Origin: Baekduia soli
GTDB taxonomy: Bacteria; Actinomycetota; Thermoleophilia; Solirubrobacterales; Solirubrobacteraceae
Assembly (NCBI RefSeq): GCF_007970665.1
Contig: NZ_CP042430.1
Span: forward strand, 124,001 to 188,000
Direction: 5' to 3'
Length of the DNA: 64,000 nucleotides
Shown here: piece after piece, positions 46,186 through 55,095 of the stretch
How positions within the stretch are numbered: position 1 is the first letter of the stretch
Layout: each line of letters starts with the position of its first letter
Notes under the pieces: generated by a model
What the model was told of the DNA's origin: nothing
Database searches by the model: none
The model's input: only the letters and a program-made list of their open reading frames with translations
Position numbers and translations under genes: made by a program

Positions 46186-48362
46186 GAGCTGCGCAGGCGC
46201 CGAACCGCACGAGCCGCCAGGCCGGGACGATCGGCCAGCGCCTCCAGCAGCCGTTCGCGCCCGCCCGGAGCGCCCAGCACGGTGCTGAGGCGCTCGGCCA
46301 GCGCCGGGTCCAGCAGCTGTGCGTCGGGGTCGACGAGAGTCCATACCGCCCCGTGGGCATTGTCGCGCACCGACCAGTACGCGTGCTCCGCGCGGGCCAG
46401 ATCCTCGGTCAGCCGCGCGGCCGGGGGCGCGGGCAGCCGGACCGCCTCGCGGTATGCGTCGACGAGCCCGTCGGCCGTCGCCGCCCAGGTCAGCGGTGCC
46501 CCGGCCGCCGCGATGCCGGCCACCAGCTCGGCTCCGGCCGCCTCGGAGCGCAGGATCCCGATGGTGGCCCGTGCGCTGGCCCGCACGTCCCAGGCGACCA
46601 GCACGGCGAGCTCGGTGGGCAACGTGTCGCGCAGCGCGGAGACCGCCGCGAAGAGGCACGGTGTCCCGGCGGCGGCGGCCTCGAACGGGATGAGCCCGAA
46701 GCCCTCGTAGGTGGTCGGGTAGACGACGGCGGACGCGGCGCTCAGCAGCCACCCCTTCTCCGCCTCGTTCACGGCACCGACCGCGCGGACGGCGCCCGCA
46801 TGCTCGGGGTGACGGAGCAGCCACGCCGCATCGTCGCCGCTGCCCGACCCATGCAGGACTTCAGCGCCGGCGATCACCAGGTCACCGTCCCACCCGTGCT
46901 CGTTGCGCAGGGCGCCCAGCAGCTCGAGCGCGAAGCGCACATTCTTGTGGCGGAAGCGATTCCCGAGCACCAGCAGGAATGGGCGCGTGGGGACGCCCAG
47001 GGCCGCCGGGGGCACGGCGTCGAGCGCCGGCGCGAGCCGCTCGTTGCGCGCGCCGAGCGGCACGACCCGCGTGCGCTGCGGCGCGACGAGGTCGTCGGCC
47101 AGCGCATCGGCCGCTGCCGTGGGCGAGAAGAAGACCACCATCGCCGCGAGGCTCAGGGCGTCCCGCGTCACGCGCCGGTAGTCCTGCCACCGGTCGGCGG
47201 AGGGAAAGACCGAGCCGGTCCGATAGCCGATCAGGTCCTGGTTGGTGAGCACCGTCCGTTCCCCCAGGGCGTCGAGGACGACCATGTCCTGCACCGACTC
47301 GATCTGCCATGGCCGGTGTACCACGTGCGTGCGCACCGTGCCCTCGACGGGCGAAGCCGCGTCGAGGCGCTCGAGCCTGCCCATGCCGGCGAGCGCGCGG
47401 TCGGCCACGTCGCCGAGACGGGAGGGCAGCAGCGCTCGGACACGCACGTCGTCGCGAGCGGCGAGCGCCCCGATGACCTCAACGAGGTGCACGGTCGTGC
47501 CGGTGACGCCCACCGCGCCGAGCGGACGCGCGTCGACGGTCACCGAGAGCGGTTCGAGCACGACCGAGCACGCCAGCAGCGCGCGGCTCAGGCGGGAGTG
47601 CCGGTCCGTCGCCGCCTCGGCGATGGCGGCCGTGAGCGGGGGATGACGCGCGGCCGCCTCGCCGTCCCAGACGCCCGGGACGGCGATGGCCGCCGGCTCG
47701 CCGCGGTAGGCCACGAACAGCTCGTCGGCGACGAGGTGCATCAGGCCCGCCGCCGCGCCCCTCGCACAGAAGTCGGCAAGGGCGTCACGCGGCGTGAGGG
47801 CTGCGTCGTAGTCGCCCACGAGCTGCAACGCGGCACGGGTCACCAGGGCACAGTGGGGCAACGCCGTCGGCGTATGAGGATGCAGGGCGAGCGTCCCCGC
47901 CCGGACGCGTTCGGCGACCTCGGCCGGCGTGGCCCCGGCAGGTGGCAGCGGCCACGGCAGGTTGCGCCGGGGAACGCTGAGGAACGCTGCATCGTTGCTG
48001 ACCGCGGTGACCGTCGCGACCTCCGGCCGTCCCGCCGCCACGCCCACCAGCGTCTCGAGCCATCCCTCGCCGACCTCGCTCGCCCCGTCCAGGAGCACGA
48101 GGTCGGCTGCGGGTGCCAGCGCGGCCGCCGCGTTCCAGGCCGCCGCGCCATCGGCGTCGAGCCAGAGCACCTCGTGGTCGCCGCACAGCGCCTCCAGCGC
48201 GCGGCGCCCGGCCGGCGTCCCCCCGGCCAGGAGTGGCACTGCGGCGTCGAGGCCAGGCAGCAGCGCCTGCAGGCACCGTGCGGCCGCGTCGGGCTCGCGC
48301 GCCAGCAGAACGACGGCCAGTGGCGCCGTCAGGCCACCGGCCTCGGGGATGCTCACGGGCAC
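46182..48362 (-). CDS. two-domain glycosyltransferase (GT2-like plus GT4)
   Basis: A 726-residue protein. Residues ~10-260 are a GT2-like domain: LAVVLLAREPDAAARCLQAL, VLLDGASEVGEGWLETLVGV, TAVSNDAAFLSVPRRNLPW and LPHCALVTRAALQLVGDYD. Residues ~270-670 are a GT4 domain: LSVTVDARPLGAVGVTGTTV, FLLVLGNRFRHKNVRFALEL, YPTTYEGFGLIPFEAAAAGT. Such tandem enzymes can add two different sugars in turn. GTG 48362 lies 6 nt after TAGAGT; a second GTG at 48356 fits almost as well (12 nt). It lies just downstream of the Wzm/Wzt genes on the same strand but seems to have its own promoter. Confidence 0.84.
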   Translation of the reverse strand: MPVSIPEAGGLTAPLAVVLLAREPDAAARCLQALLPGLDAAVPLLAGGTPAGRRALEALCGDHEVLWLDADGAAAWNAAAALAPAADLVLLDGASEVGEGWLETLVGVAAGRPEVATVTAVSNDAAFLSVPRRNLPWPLPPAGATPAEVAERVRAGTLALHPHTPTALPHCALVTRAALQLVGDYDAALTPRDALADFCARGAAAGLMHLVADELFVAYRGEPAAIAVPGVWDGEAAARHPPLTAAIAEAATDRHSRLSRALLACSVVLEPLSVTVDARPLGAVGVTGTTVHLVEVIGALAARDDVRVRALLPSRLGDVADRALAGMGRLERLDAASPVEGTVRTHVVHRPWQIESVQDMVVLDALGERTVLTNQDLIGYRTGSVFPSADRWQDYRRVTRDALSLAAMVVFFSPTAAADALADDLVAPQRTRVVPLGARNERLAPALDAVPPAALGVPTRPFLLVLGNRFRHKNVRFALELLGALRNEHGWDGDLVIAGAEVLHGSGSGDDAAWLLRHPEHAGAVRAVGAVNEAEKGWLLSAASAVVYPTTYEGFGLIPFEAAAAGTPCLFAAVSALRDTLPTELAVLVAWDVRASARATIGILRSEAAGAELVAGIAAAGAPLTWAATADGLVDAYREAVRLPAPPAARLTEDLARAEHAYWSVRDNAHGAVWTLVDPDAQLLDPALAERLSTVLGAPGGRERLLEALADRPGLAARAVRRLRSS

Positions 48363-48368
48363 GGCCGA

Positions 48369-48374
48369 ACTCTA
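48369..48374 (-). promoter_or_regulatory. -10 element of the two-domain GT gene
   Basis: TAGAGT on the minus strand, 6 nt before GTG 48362. Confidence 0.5.
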
Positions 48375-48385
48375 CCGGCCGTCGC

Positions 48386-49255
48386 TCAGAGGTCCTCGGC
48401 CACCCGTGGCGCCATGGCCCGAAACATCAGGAAGCCGAAGGCGAGCGAGGCGATGATGATCCCGGCCGGGATGAGCAACAGCCAACCGCTGGACAACGAC
48501 TGCGTCGGCGCCTGCCACGACGGGTCGACCAGCAGGTTGCGCGCGGTGGCCAGCAGCGCCGCGAACGGGTTGCAGAAGAAGATGTCGACGAGCAGCCGCC
48601 CGTGCGCCCGGCCCGCGATCGTGTCGACCGTGAAGAAGACGCCCGAGGAGTAGAAGAGCAACTGGAGCACGACGTTCCAGATCGGCTCGATGTCGCGGAA
48701 CTTCACGAAGGCGACCGACAGGATCATCGCCATCCCGAACGCGAACAGCACGAGGACGGCGATGACCACGAGGAACCCCAACCACGCCAGCCGCGGCCGA
48801 CCGCCCGAGATCAGCAGGAACACCAGCACGGGCACGAGGTTCAGCGCGAGGTTGAACGTCGAGGTCATGACGCTCGCCATCGGTACGGCCAGGCGCGGGA
48901 AGTCGACCTTGCGCACCAGGCTCTCGCGCGCCATGAGGCTGCGCACCGCGGCGGTCGTGGCCTCGCTGAAGAACGAGAAGAGCACGATGCCCAGCAGCAG
49001 CGCCACCGGGTAGTACTTCACGCCCGCGTCGAGCTTCAGTGCGAAGCTGAAGACGACGAACAACACACCGAAGAGCATGAGCGGGTTCATGAGCTGCCAG
49101 AGGTAGCCCAGGAAGGACCCGAAGAACTTCAGCTTGAAGTCGGTGGCCGCCAGCGTGTGGGCCAGGCGGAACAGCCGCCGCGGGTCGTCGCCGAGCGCGG
49201 TCGGCCCCTTGACCTCGCGGTAGCCGCGCGGCACCTCGGCGTCGGCGACGCTCAC
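48386..49255 (-). CDS. wzm: ABC-2 polysaccharide exporter permease (Wzm/TagG-like)
   Basis: A 289-residue membrane protein with six hydrophobic segments. The amphipathic entry TDFKLKFFGSFLGYLWQLMN and PLMLFGVLFVVFSFALKL is the classic start of the Wzm/TagG family; RESLVRKVDFPRLAVPMASV and FVKFRDIEPIWNVVLQLLFY follow. With the ATPase it forms a transporter that pushes a finished lipid-linked polysaccharide out of the cytoplasm. GTG 49255 overlaps the Wzt stop (GTGA), showing coupled translation. The symbol is by family. Confidence 0.9.
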   Translation of the reverse strand: MSVADAEVPRGYREVKGPTALGDDPRRLFRLAHTLAATDFKLKFFGSFLGYLWQLMNPLMLFGVLFVVFSFALKLDAGVKYYPVALLLGIVLFSFFSEATTAAVRSLMARESLVRKVDFPRLAVPMASVMTSTFNLALNLVPVLVFLLISGGRPRLAWLGFLVVIAVLVLFAFGMAMILSVAFVKFRDIEPIWNVVLQLLFYSSGVFFTVDTIAGRAHGRLLVDIFFCNPFAALLATARNLLVDPSWQAPTQSLSSGWLLLIPAGIIIASLAFGFLMFRAMAPRVAEDL

Positions 49256-50577
49256 GCGGTCTCCACGACGTCGCGGCGCAGCGAGACGTCGAACGGGATC
49301 TCGAGCAGGGCACCCGACTGCCCCGATGACGTCACGGCCACGGCCATGAACCGCTCGCGGTTGTCCATCCAGGCGTCGACCGCACCGGGCCGCGCGACGA
49401 GCGCGCTGACCGTGTACTGGTCGGGGGCCAGGACGTTGTGGAAGCCGAAGCGCACGACGACCTCCTCGCCGGTCCGGTAGGACTCGTAGGGGAGTTGCTG
49501 CTCGGTCGTCGCCGCGATCGCCCGCTCGTTGACGCTGTTGCGCAGCATGAAGACGAACACGGGCCCCCTGGCGTCCTCGTGGAAGCGCACGTGCAGGTTG
49601 AAGGTCACCCGGCGGCCTGCCTCGAGGGACTCGACCTGCTGTTCGTCGGCATCGACGAACCAGCCGCCAATGATCTCGGCGCCCGCGTCACCTGCGCGCA
49701 CCTCGTCGCCGCCGGCCGCGGTGAGCACGCGGCGCCCGGACGGCGCCGCCGTGGGCCCGGTCTCCGACGGCTCGCCCTGCATCGCGGCGACCCCGGCGCG
49801 CGCCCGCGCCGCCTCGGCGGCGCGCGCATCGTGAGAGAAGTTCAGCCGCAGGTAATGGCTGCTGACGGGCTCGGGTTCGCCGATGTTGGCAACGCGCCCG
49901 TTCTCCAGCAGCATGGCGCGGTCGCAGAAGCGCTGCACAGAGGCCATCTCGTGCGTGACGAGGATGACGGTGCGACCCTCGCGTCGCAGGCGCCCGAATT
50001 CGTCGTAGCACTTCTGCTGGAAGGCAGCATCGCCCACAGCAAGCACCTCGTCGATGAGCAGGATGTCGGCGTCGACCTGGATCATCACGCTGAAGGCCAG
50101 CCGGACGAGCATCCCCGAGGAGTAGTTCTTCAGCTTGAGGTCGACGAAGTCGTGCAGCTCGGCGAACTCCAGAACGGAGTCGATGCGGCTGCGCGCCTCG
50201 CGTTGGCTGAGCCCGAGCATCGTCGCGTTGATGAGGATGTTGTCGCGGGCCGGCAGGTCCATGTTGAACCCGACACCGAGCTCGATGAACGTCGACACGC
50301 GGCCGTTGACGAGGATCCGCCCGGCGTCCGCGCGGTAGATCCCCGCCAGGCACTTCAACAAGGTGGACTTGCCTGAGCCGTTGCGGCCGATGATCCCGAA
50401 GAACTCGCCCTGCTCTACGTGGAAGTCGACGTCGTCGAGCACGCGCAGGCGCTCATGACCCGGCCGGCGCAGGGGGTGCAGCACGCGTTCCTTGAGCGTG
50501 TGAACCTGCTCGTGCGGGATCCGGAACTCCTTGGAGAGGCCCGTCACCGCGAAGGCGGCTGGCCGCGCGTCGCTCAC
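49252..50577 (-). CDS. wzt: ABC exporter ATPase with carbohydrate-binding tail (Wzt-like)
   Basis: A 441-residue protein. Residues ~1-245 are the ATPase: Walker A GIIGRNGSGKST (~residues 61-72), Q-loop region, signature YSSGM, Walker B ILLIDEVLAVGD and switch VILVTHEMASV. The gap EQVHTLKERVLHPLRRPGHE before LRVLDDVDF is typical for polysaccharide exporters. Residues ~285-441 are a Wzt C-terminal beta-sandwich (IIGGWFVDADEQQVESLEAG, VVVRFGFHNVLAPDQYTVSA) that in O-antigen systems binds the modified end of the chain before export. That suggests a chain capped by one of the methyltransferases here (inference). GTG 50577 overlaps the upstream stop. Confidence 0.92.
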   Translation of the reverse strand: MSDARPAAFAVTGLSKEFRIPHEQVHTLKERVLHPLRRPGHERLRVLDDVDFHVEQGEFFGIIGRNGSGKSTLLKCLAGIYRADAGRILVNGRVSTFIELGVGFNMDLPARDNILINATMLGLSQREARSRIDSVLEFAELHDFVDLKLKNYSSGMLVRLAFSVMIQVDADILLIDEVLAVGDAAFQQKCYDEFGRLRREGRTVILVTHEMASVQRFCDRAMLLENGRVANIGEPEPVSSHYLRLNFSHDARAAEAARARAGVAAMQGEPSETGPTAAPSGRRVLTAAGGDEVRAGDAGAEIIGGWFVDADEQQVESLEAGRRVTFNLHVRFHEDARGPVFVFMLRNSVNERAIAATTEQQLPYESYRTGEEVVVRFGFHNVLAPDQYTVSALVARPGAVDAWMDNRERFMAVAVTSSGQSGALLEIPFDVSLRRDVVETA

Positions 50578-50957
50578 GCGGCGTCCCGAGCCTCCTCGTC
50601 GTGGGCCGCGGCACCCTCGTCGTCGGGCTCCTCCACGGACATCATCCCGACCTCCTGCACGAGCGTGGTGAGGCGCCGCTCGAGCGAGGAGATGCGCACG
50701 GAGAAGTGCAGCAGCAGGACGATGCAGAACAGCAGGCCGAAGAAGAACAGCGTGCTGACCGGCGAGATCGCCCCGATGAAGTCGGTGACGCCGCGCAGCA
50801 GCGAGAACCAGATCGAGACGAGCAGCGTGAGCACCGCGGTCGCCACCCAGAGGACCGAGTACTCCTCCTTGAGCTTGCGCCGCCGGACGAGCTCGACCAC
50901 CATGAGCAGGATCCCGAGCGCGCCGCCGATGGTGAGGACGCGGATCCGGACGTCCAT
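50574..50957 (-). CDS. DUF2304 small membrane protein
   Basis: A 127-residue protein with three hydrophobic segments: VLTIGGALGILLMVVELVRR, YSVLWVATAVLTLLVSIWF and FFFGLLFCIVLLLHFSVRIS. The block RKLKEEYSVLWV is the DUF2304 signature. The acidic C-terminus is cytoplasmic. These proteins almost always sit next to a DPM1-like GT2, as here (1-nt overlap with the gene at 50957), and may anchor or regulate it. Confidence 0.88.
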   Translation of the reverse strand: MDVRIRVLTIGGALGILLMVVELVRRRKLKEEYSVLWVATAVLTLLVSIWFSLLRGVTDFIGAISPVSTLFFFGLLFCIVLLLHFSVRISSLERRLTTLVQEVGMMSVEEPDDEGAAAHDEEARDAA

Positions 50958-51706
50958 CAGCGCACCGGCCCTTCGGCCGACGGTCGCAGCATCGTCACCA
51001 GGATGGACAGGAACATCTTGTAGACGTAGTACAGGCTGCGGTGGCCCGAGTGCATGCTCTTGCCGGTCGGCATCCGCATCTGGACGCCGACCTCGGCGAC
51101 GCGGAAGCCCGAGCGGTGCAGCAGGATGAGGATGTCAGCATCGGGATAGTCGGCCGGGTAGACGTCGGTGCAGAAGAAGCGTGCCACGTCGATGCGCATC
51201 ACCTGGTACCCGGATGTCGGGTCCGACACGTGCTGGCGCATGATCCGCGACGCCATCCGGCTGAAGATGCTCATCCCGATCTTGCGCGCCCGCGACGGCT
51301 GGTAGTGGCCGTCGCCGTCCAGGAAGCGCGAGCCGATGACGATGTCGGCGGTCCCGTCGTCGACGAGGGCGAGCAGCTCGGGCATGTACTCGGCATGGTG
51401 CTGGCCGTCGGCGTCCATCTGGGCCACCGTGCGGTAGCCGTGGCGCACCGCGTACTTGTAGCCCGTCTGCAGGGCGACGCCGTAGCCGGAGTTGACGGGC
51501 AGGCGCAACACGCGCGCGCCGGCGCCGCGGGCCCGGGCGGCGGTCGCGTCGGCCGATCCGTCGTCGACGACGAGCACGTCGAAGTCCGGCAGCGACATGC
51601 GGACGTCGGCGACCGTGGCGGCGATGTTCGCCGCCTCGTTGTACGCGGGGATGACGACGAGCAGATCGGAGTCCGGCACGACGGTCGGCGCGCGGTAGGA
51701 GGTCAC
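50957..51706 (-). CDS. GT2 polyprenyl-phosphate glycosyltransferase
   Basis: A 249-residue GT-A enzyme of the DPM1/GtrB-like type: LLVVIPAYNEAANIAATVAD, DVLVVDDGSADATAARARGA, VAQMDADGQHHAEYMPELLA, VIGSRFLDGDGHYQPSRARK and SDPTSGYQVMRIDVARF. It would load a sugar onto polyprenyl phosphate. GTG 51706 is the start of the family; the stop shares one base with the DUF2304 ATG. It heads the minus-strand operon GT2 - DUF2304 - Wzt - Wzm. No good -10 was placed upstream. Confidence 0.9.
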   Translation of the reverse strand: MTSYRAPTVVPDSDLLVVIPAYNEAANIAATVADVRMSLPDFDVLVVDDGSADATAARARGAGARVLRLPVNSGYGVALQTGYKYAVRHGYRTVAQMDADGQHHAEYMPELLALVDDGTADIVIGSRFLDGDGHYQPSRARKIGMSIFSRMASRIMRQHVSDPTSGYQVMRIDVARFFCTDVYPADYPDADILILLHRSGFRVAEVGVQMRMPTGKSMHSGHRSLYYVYKMFLSILVTMLRPSAEGPVR

Positions 51707-51801
51707 ACGACTACGAACGAGGACTGGGGCCGCAGGTTGCGCGCCAGTGGGGCGCAGTGTAGAGCCTCCGGGGGTGCGGGCTGCGCGCCCGGCGGCTCTC
51801 G

Positions 51802-51807
51802 TAGCAT
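51802..51807 (+). promoter_or_regulatory. -10 element of the DUF2142 gene
   Basis: TAGCAT, 9 nt before ATG 51817. Confidence 0.55.
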
Positions 51808-51816
51808 CACGCGCTC

Positions 51817-53292
51817 ATGTCCCGCGTCCGTGCCACCCTGACCCGGGTCCCGCTGCCGCTCGCCCTCATGTTGGGCGTCGCCGCGGTGCTGTCCCTGAGT
51901 TGGGGGCTGGCGACCGCGCCGCTCCAGGGTCCCGACGAGTCCGACCACATCGCCTACGTCGAGCACCTGGCCCAGACGGGGAAGATCCCGTCGGCCACCA
52001 CCGGCAACGCCTCGTTCGCGGCCGACGAGAACGCCGCCCTGTACGGCTACGGCTACCTCAAGCTCCAGCAGAACCGCCTCGCCCGCCCGCCGTGGACCGT
52101 GTTCGCCGAGCGCCAGTTCAACCGCTACGAGGACACCCTGCCCTCCAGCGCGCTGGCCGCGGGCGTGGGGCCGATCTCCGTCGGCAAGAACCCGCCGCTG
52201 TACTACGCCTACGAGGCGGTCGGGTGGAAGCTGACCATCGGCGGGGGCTTCTTCGACCGCATCTTCGTGCTGCGGCTGCTCAGCGGCCTGTGCCTGCTGG
52301 CGATCGTCGCGTTCACATGGCTGCTGGCGGGCGAGATGCTCACCCGTCGCCTGCCCCAGGTCGTGGCCACGGGGGTTGTCGCGCTGCTGCCCATGGCGGG
52401 GTTCATGAGCGGCATCGTCAACACCGACATCCTGCTCGCCGCGATCTGGGCGGCGTTCCTGTGGCTGGCGGTGCGCACGGCGCGCGTGGGGCTGACGTGG
52501 CAGCGCGCGGCGCTGCTGTCGCTGCTGACCGTGCTCTCCGTGCTGACCCACGGCCGCGGGCTGGCGCTCATCCCGGCGCTGGCCATCGCCCTCGTCGTCG
52601 CCTGGGTGCGCCACCGTCAGCCCTTGCGCGGGACGATCGCCAGCGCGGCCGGCGCCGCCGGCACGATGGTCGCCGGGTTCATCGTCTACAAGGTGGTCAC
52701 CTCGGCGGCCGGGGGCGGCGGCGCGCTGTACGGCGGCGAGGTCAACCTCGGCAGCCGCTCGGCGTTCAACGTCCGCCAGCTGCTCTCGTCGATCTGGCAG
52801 TTCTACCTGCCCAAGCTCGACGGGCTCGCACCGCGCCTGGGGCCCCCGATCGGCTACCGCCAGATCTACGTCCAGCAGTACTTCGCCGGCGTCTTCGGCT
52901 CCTTCGAGGTCTACTTCCCCTACTGGGTCTACGACACGGTGCAGGTCATCGTCGGGCTCTCGCTGTTGGCGCTCTACACGCTGGGGATCGTGCGCTGGCG
53001 CTCCGTCCTCGCGCGCTGGCCGGGGATCGTCATCGTCGGCGCGACCACGGGCTGCCTGATCCTCTTCCTGCACGTCGCGTCCTACCGGGCGCTGGTCAAC
53101 GGCTCGGACAACCCGCTGATCGTCGGCCGCTACCTCCTGCCGATGACGCCGGTCGTCGGCCTCGCCGCCGCGGGGGTGATCGCCGGGCTGCCCCGCCGCG
53201 CCGGGGTCGTGCTCGGCAGCCTGCTGCTCATCGGCATGCTCGCGCTCTCGCTGGGCGGCCTGGGCCTGAGCCTGGAGCGGTTCTATGCGTAG
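51817..53292 (+). CDS. DUF2142 membrane protein (GT-C-like)
   Basis: A 491-residue membrane protein with about ten hydrophobic segments. The first loop LQGPDESDHIAYVEHLAQTG carries the acidic pair seen in DUF2142 and GT-C glycosyltransferases; PISVGKNPPLYYAYEAVGW and the late segment SDNPLIVGRYLLPMTPVVGL are also family features. DUF2142 proteins are thought to handle lipid-linked sugars in polysaccharide loci. ATG 51817 has TAGCAT 9 nt upstream. The next gene overlaps by 8 nt. Confidence 0.86.
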   Translation: MSRVRATLTRVPLPLALMLGVAAVLSLSWGLATAPLQGPDESDHIAYVEHLAQTGKIPSATTGNASFAADENAALYGYGYLKLQQNRLARPPWTVFAERQFNRYEDTLPSSALAAGVGPISVGKNPPLYYAYEAVGWKLTIGGGFFDRIFVLRLLSGLCLLAIVAFTWLLAGEMLTRRLPQVVATGVVALLPMAGFMSGIVNTDILLAAIWAAFLWLAVRTARVGLTWQRAALLSLLTVLSVLTHGRGLALIPALAIALVVAWVRHRQPLRGTIASAAGAAGTMVAGFIVYKVVTSAAGGGGALYGGEVNLGSRSAFNVRQLLSSIWQFYLPKLDGLAPRLGPPIGYRQIYVQQYFAGVFGSFEVYFPYWVYDTVQVIVGLSLLALYTLGIVRWRSVLARWPGIVIVGATTGCLILFLHVASYRALVNGSDNPLIVGRYLLPMTPVVGLAAAGVIAGLPRRAGVVLGSLLLIGMLALSLGGLGLSLERFYA

Positions 53293-53980
53293 GGCGCTGT
53301 GGGTGGTCATCCCCGTCGCGGTGTTCCTGCTGGGCTGGGGCGTCAAGAAGCTCGGCCCGTTCCTGGACACGCAGGCTCAGGAGGTCTACGCCACCCCGAC
53401 GGTGCAGCCGACCGACGCCGCGACGCTCGCGCCGATTCCCGTCAAGGGCGGCAAGCAGGTCTGCCTGCACAACGTCGAGTACGGCCCGGGCGCCAAGTAC
53501 GTGTACGTGACGATCACGACGACGCGCCCGGCCGGGCCGATCGCGGTGGAGGCCCGCGCCCAGGGCTACGACGCCAAGGCCGTGCAGCCCGCGGGCGCCG
53601 CGTCCGACGTCCCGCTCATCGTGAAGATCGCCCCGGCGCCGCGCGAGGTCGGCGACGGCACGCTGTGCCTCACCAACCTCGGCCGCCACCAGATCAGGTT
53701 CTACGGGATCCATCCGGGCCGGGGCTCGTCGCCGACGACGACGACCGTGGACGGCAAGGCCATCCCCGAGCAGCTGAGCGTCACGCTGCTGACGAGCCCG
53801 TCGAAGTCCCTGGGCAGCCGGATCGGGACGATCTTCGACCACGTCGCCGCGTTCCGCCCCGTCACGGGCTGGGAGGTCTGGATCGTGGCGATCCTCGCGC
53901 TCATCGGCGCACCGGTGGCGATCGTCGTGGCGCTCGTGCGCGCGACCGCCCAGGACGAGGCCCCGCCGCCCGCCGACTGA
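53285..53980 (+). CDS. hypothetical bitopic exported protein
   Basis: A 231-residue protein with an N-terminal hydrophobic segment (LWVVIPVAVFLLGWGVKKLG), an extracytoplasmic beta-rich region (~30-190) with cysteines in KQVCLHNVEYG and TLCLTNLGRHQ, and a C-terminal membrane segment (VWIVAILALIGAPVAIVVAL). No family is recognised. It overlaps the DUF2142 gene by 8 nt and the following GT4 gene by 1 nt, so it probably works with them, perhaps as an accessory subunit. Confidence 0.75.
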   Translation: MRRALWVVIPVAVFLLGWGVKKLGPFLDTQAQEVYATPTVQPTDAATLAPIPVKGGKQVCLHNVEYGPGAKYVYVTITTTRPAGPIAVEARAQGYDAKAVQPAGAASDVPLIVKIAPAPREVGDGTLCLTNLGRHQIRFYGIHPGRGSSPTTTTVDGKAIPEQLSVTLLTSPSKSLGSRIGTIFDHVAAFRPVTGWEVWIVAILALIGAPVAIVVALVRATAQDEAPPPAD

Positions 53981-55095
53981 TGCCGACCGTCGCGATCGAC
54001 GCCCGCGCCGCGGCCGAGGTCCCGGCCGGCCGCGGGCGCTACGTCCGCGAGCTGCTGCGGGCCCTGGCCGTGCTGCCCGAGGCCGCCGACGTGCGCTTCG
54101 TGCTCTGGGCCCGCGAGCGCTGGGAGGACCCGGCGCTGGCCGGCGACCGGTTCACGTGGCGGCTGCTCGGCCTGCCCGACCCGGCCTGGAACGTGGCCTC
54201 CGGCCTGCTGGCCGGCCGCAGCGCCGACGTCTTCCTGTCGACCAACAGCTACCTCACCGCCTGGTTCACCCGCTGCCCGACCGCCGTGACGGTCCACGAC
54301 CTCGTCGCCTTCGAGCGCCCGCAGTGGGCCCTGGGCAGCGCCGGGCGCATCGAGCGCGCCACCGCCGGCCTGGCGGTGCGCCGCGCACGGGCCCTGCCGT
54401 GCGACAGCGCGGCCACCCGCGCCGACCTCGTCCGGCGCTTCCCGCGCGTGGCCGGCCGCGCGGTGGCCGTCCCGCTGGCCGCCGACGCGGCCTTCGCCCG
54501 GCCCGTCGCCCGGCCGGGCCACCCCGACCTCGAGGCCCCCTACCTGCTGGCCGTCGGCACGCTCGAGCCCCGCAAGAACCTCGAGCGGCTCATCGCCGCC
54601 TGGGTCGCGCTGGACCCGGCCGTGCGCGGCGGCCATCTGCTGGCGCTCGTCGGCCCGCGCGGCTGGGACGACGCCCCGATCCTCGGCGCCGCGCGCGAGG
54701 CCGGCGCGCGCCTGCTGGGCCGCGTCGGCGAGGACGAGCTGCGCGCCCTGTACGCCGGGTGCGCGGGCTTCGCCTACCCGTCGCTGTACGAGGGCTTCGG
54801 GCTGCCGGTCCTGGAGGCCATGGCCGCCGGCGCACCGGTCATCACCTCGACGGCGTCCTCGCTGCCCGAGGTGGCCGGCGACGCCGCGCTGCTCGTCGAC
54901 CCCGGCGACACGGACGCGATCGGCGCCGCGATCACCCGCCTGCTGACCGAGCCCGGGCTGGCCGACGACCTGCGCGCCCGGGGACGTGCGCGTGCGGCGC
55001 AGTTCAGCTGGGAGCGCACAGCGCGCGAGACGCTGGCGCTGCTGCTGGCGGCCTGCAGCGCGACAGGTCAGCGCGCGGCGAGCACGCGCTCGTAG
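53980..55095 (+). CDS. GT4 glycosyltransferase
   Basis: A 371-residue GT-B enzyme: VAIDARAAAEVPAGRGRYVR, CPTAVTVHDLVAFERPQWAL, YLLAVGTLEPRKNLERLIAA, FAYPSLYEGFGLPVLEAMAA and SLPEVAGDAALLVDPGDTDA. This is the mannosyl/rhamnosyl transferase type with the EGFGLPVLE motif. ATG 53980 shares a base with the previous stop (TGATG). The last 28 bp overlap the convergent GT4 gene; the tail after ALLLAACSATG is probably a by-product of that overlap. Confidence 0.9.
   Translation: MPTVAIDARAAAEVPAGRGRYVRELLRALAVLPEAADVRFVLWARERWEDPALAGDRFTWRLLGLPDPAWNVASGLLAGRSADVFLSTNSYLTAWFTRCPTAVTVHDLVAFERPQWALGSAGRIERATAGLAVRRARALPCDSAATRADLVRRFPRVAGRAVAVPLAADAAFARPVARPGHPDLEAPYLLAVGTLEPRKNLERLIAAWVALDPAVRGGHLLALVGPRGWDDAPILGAAREAGARLLGRVGEDELRALYAGCAGFAYPSLYEGFGLPVLEAMAAGAPVITSTASSLPEVAGDAALLVDPGDTDAIGAAITRLLTEPGLADDLRARGRARAAQFSWERTARETLALLLAACSATGQRAASTRS

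Noticed and set aside
51708-51713. TAGTCG before the GT2 gene at 50957-51706 as a -10 element
   Set aside because: It ends 1 nt from the start codon and lacks the final T, so it cannot serve that start.
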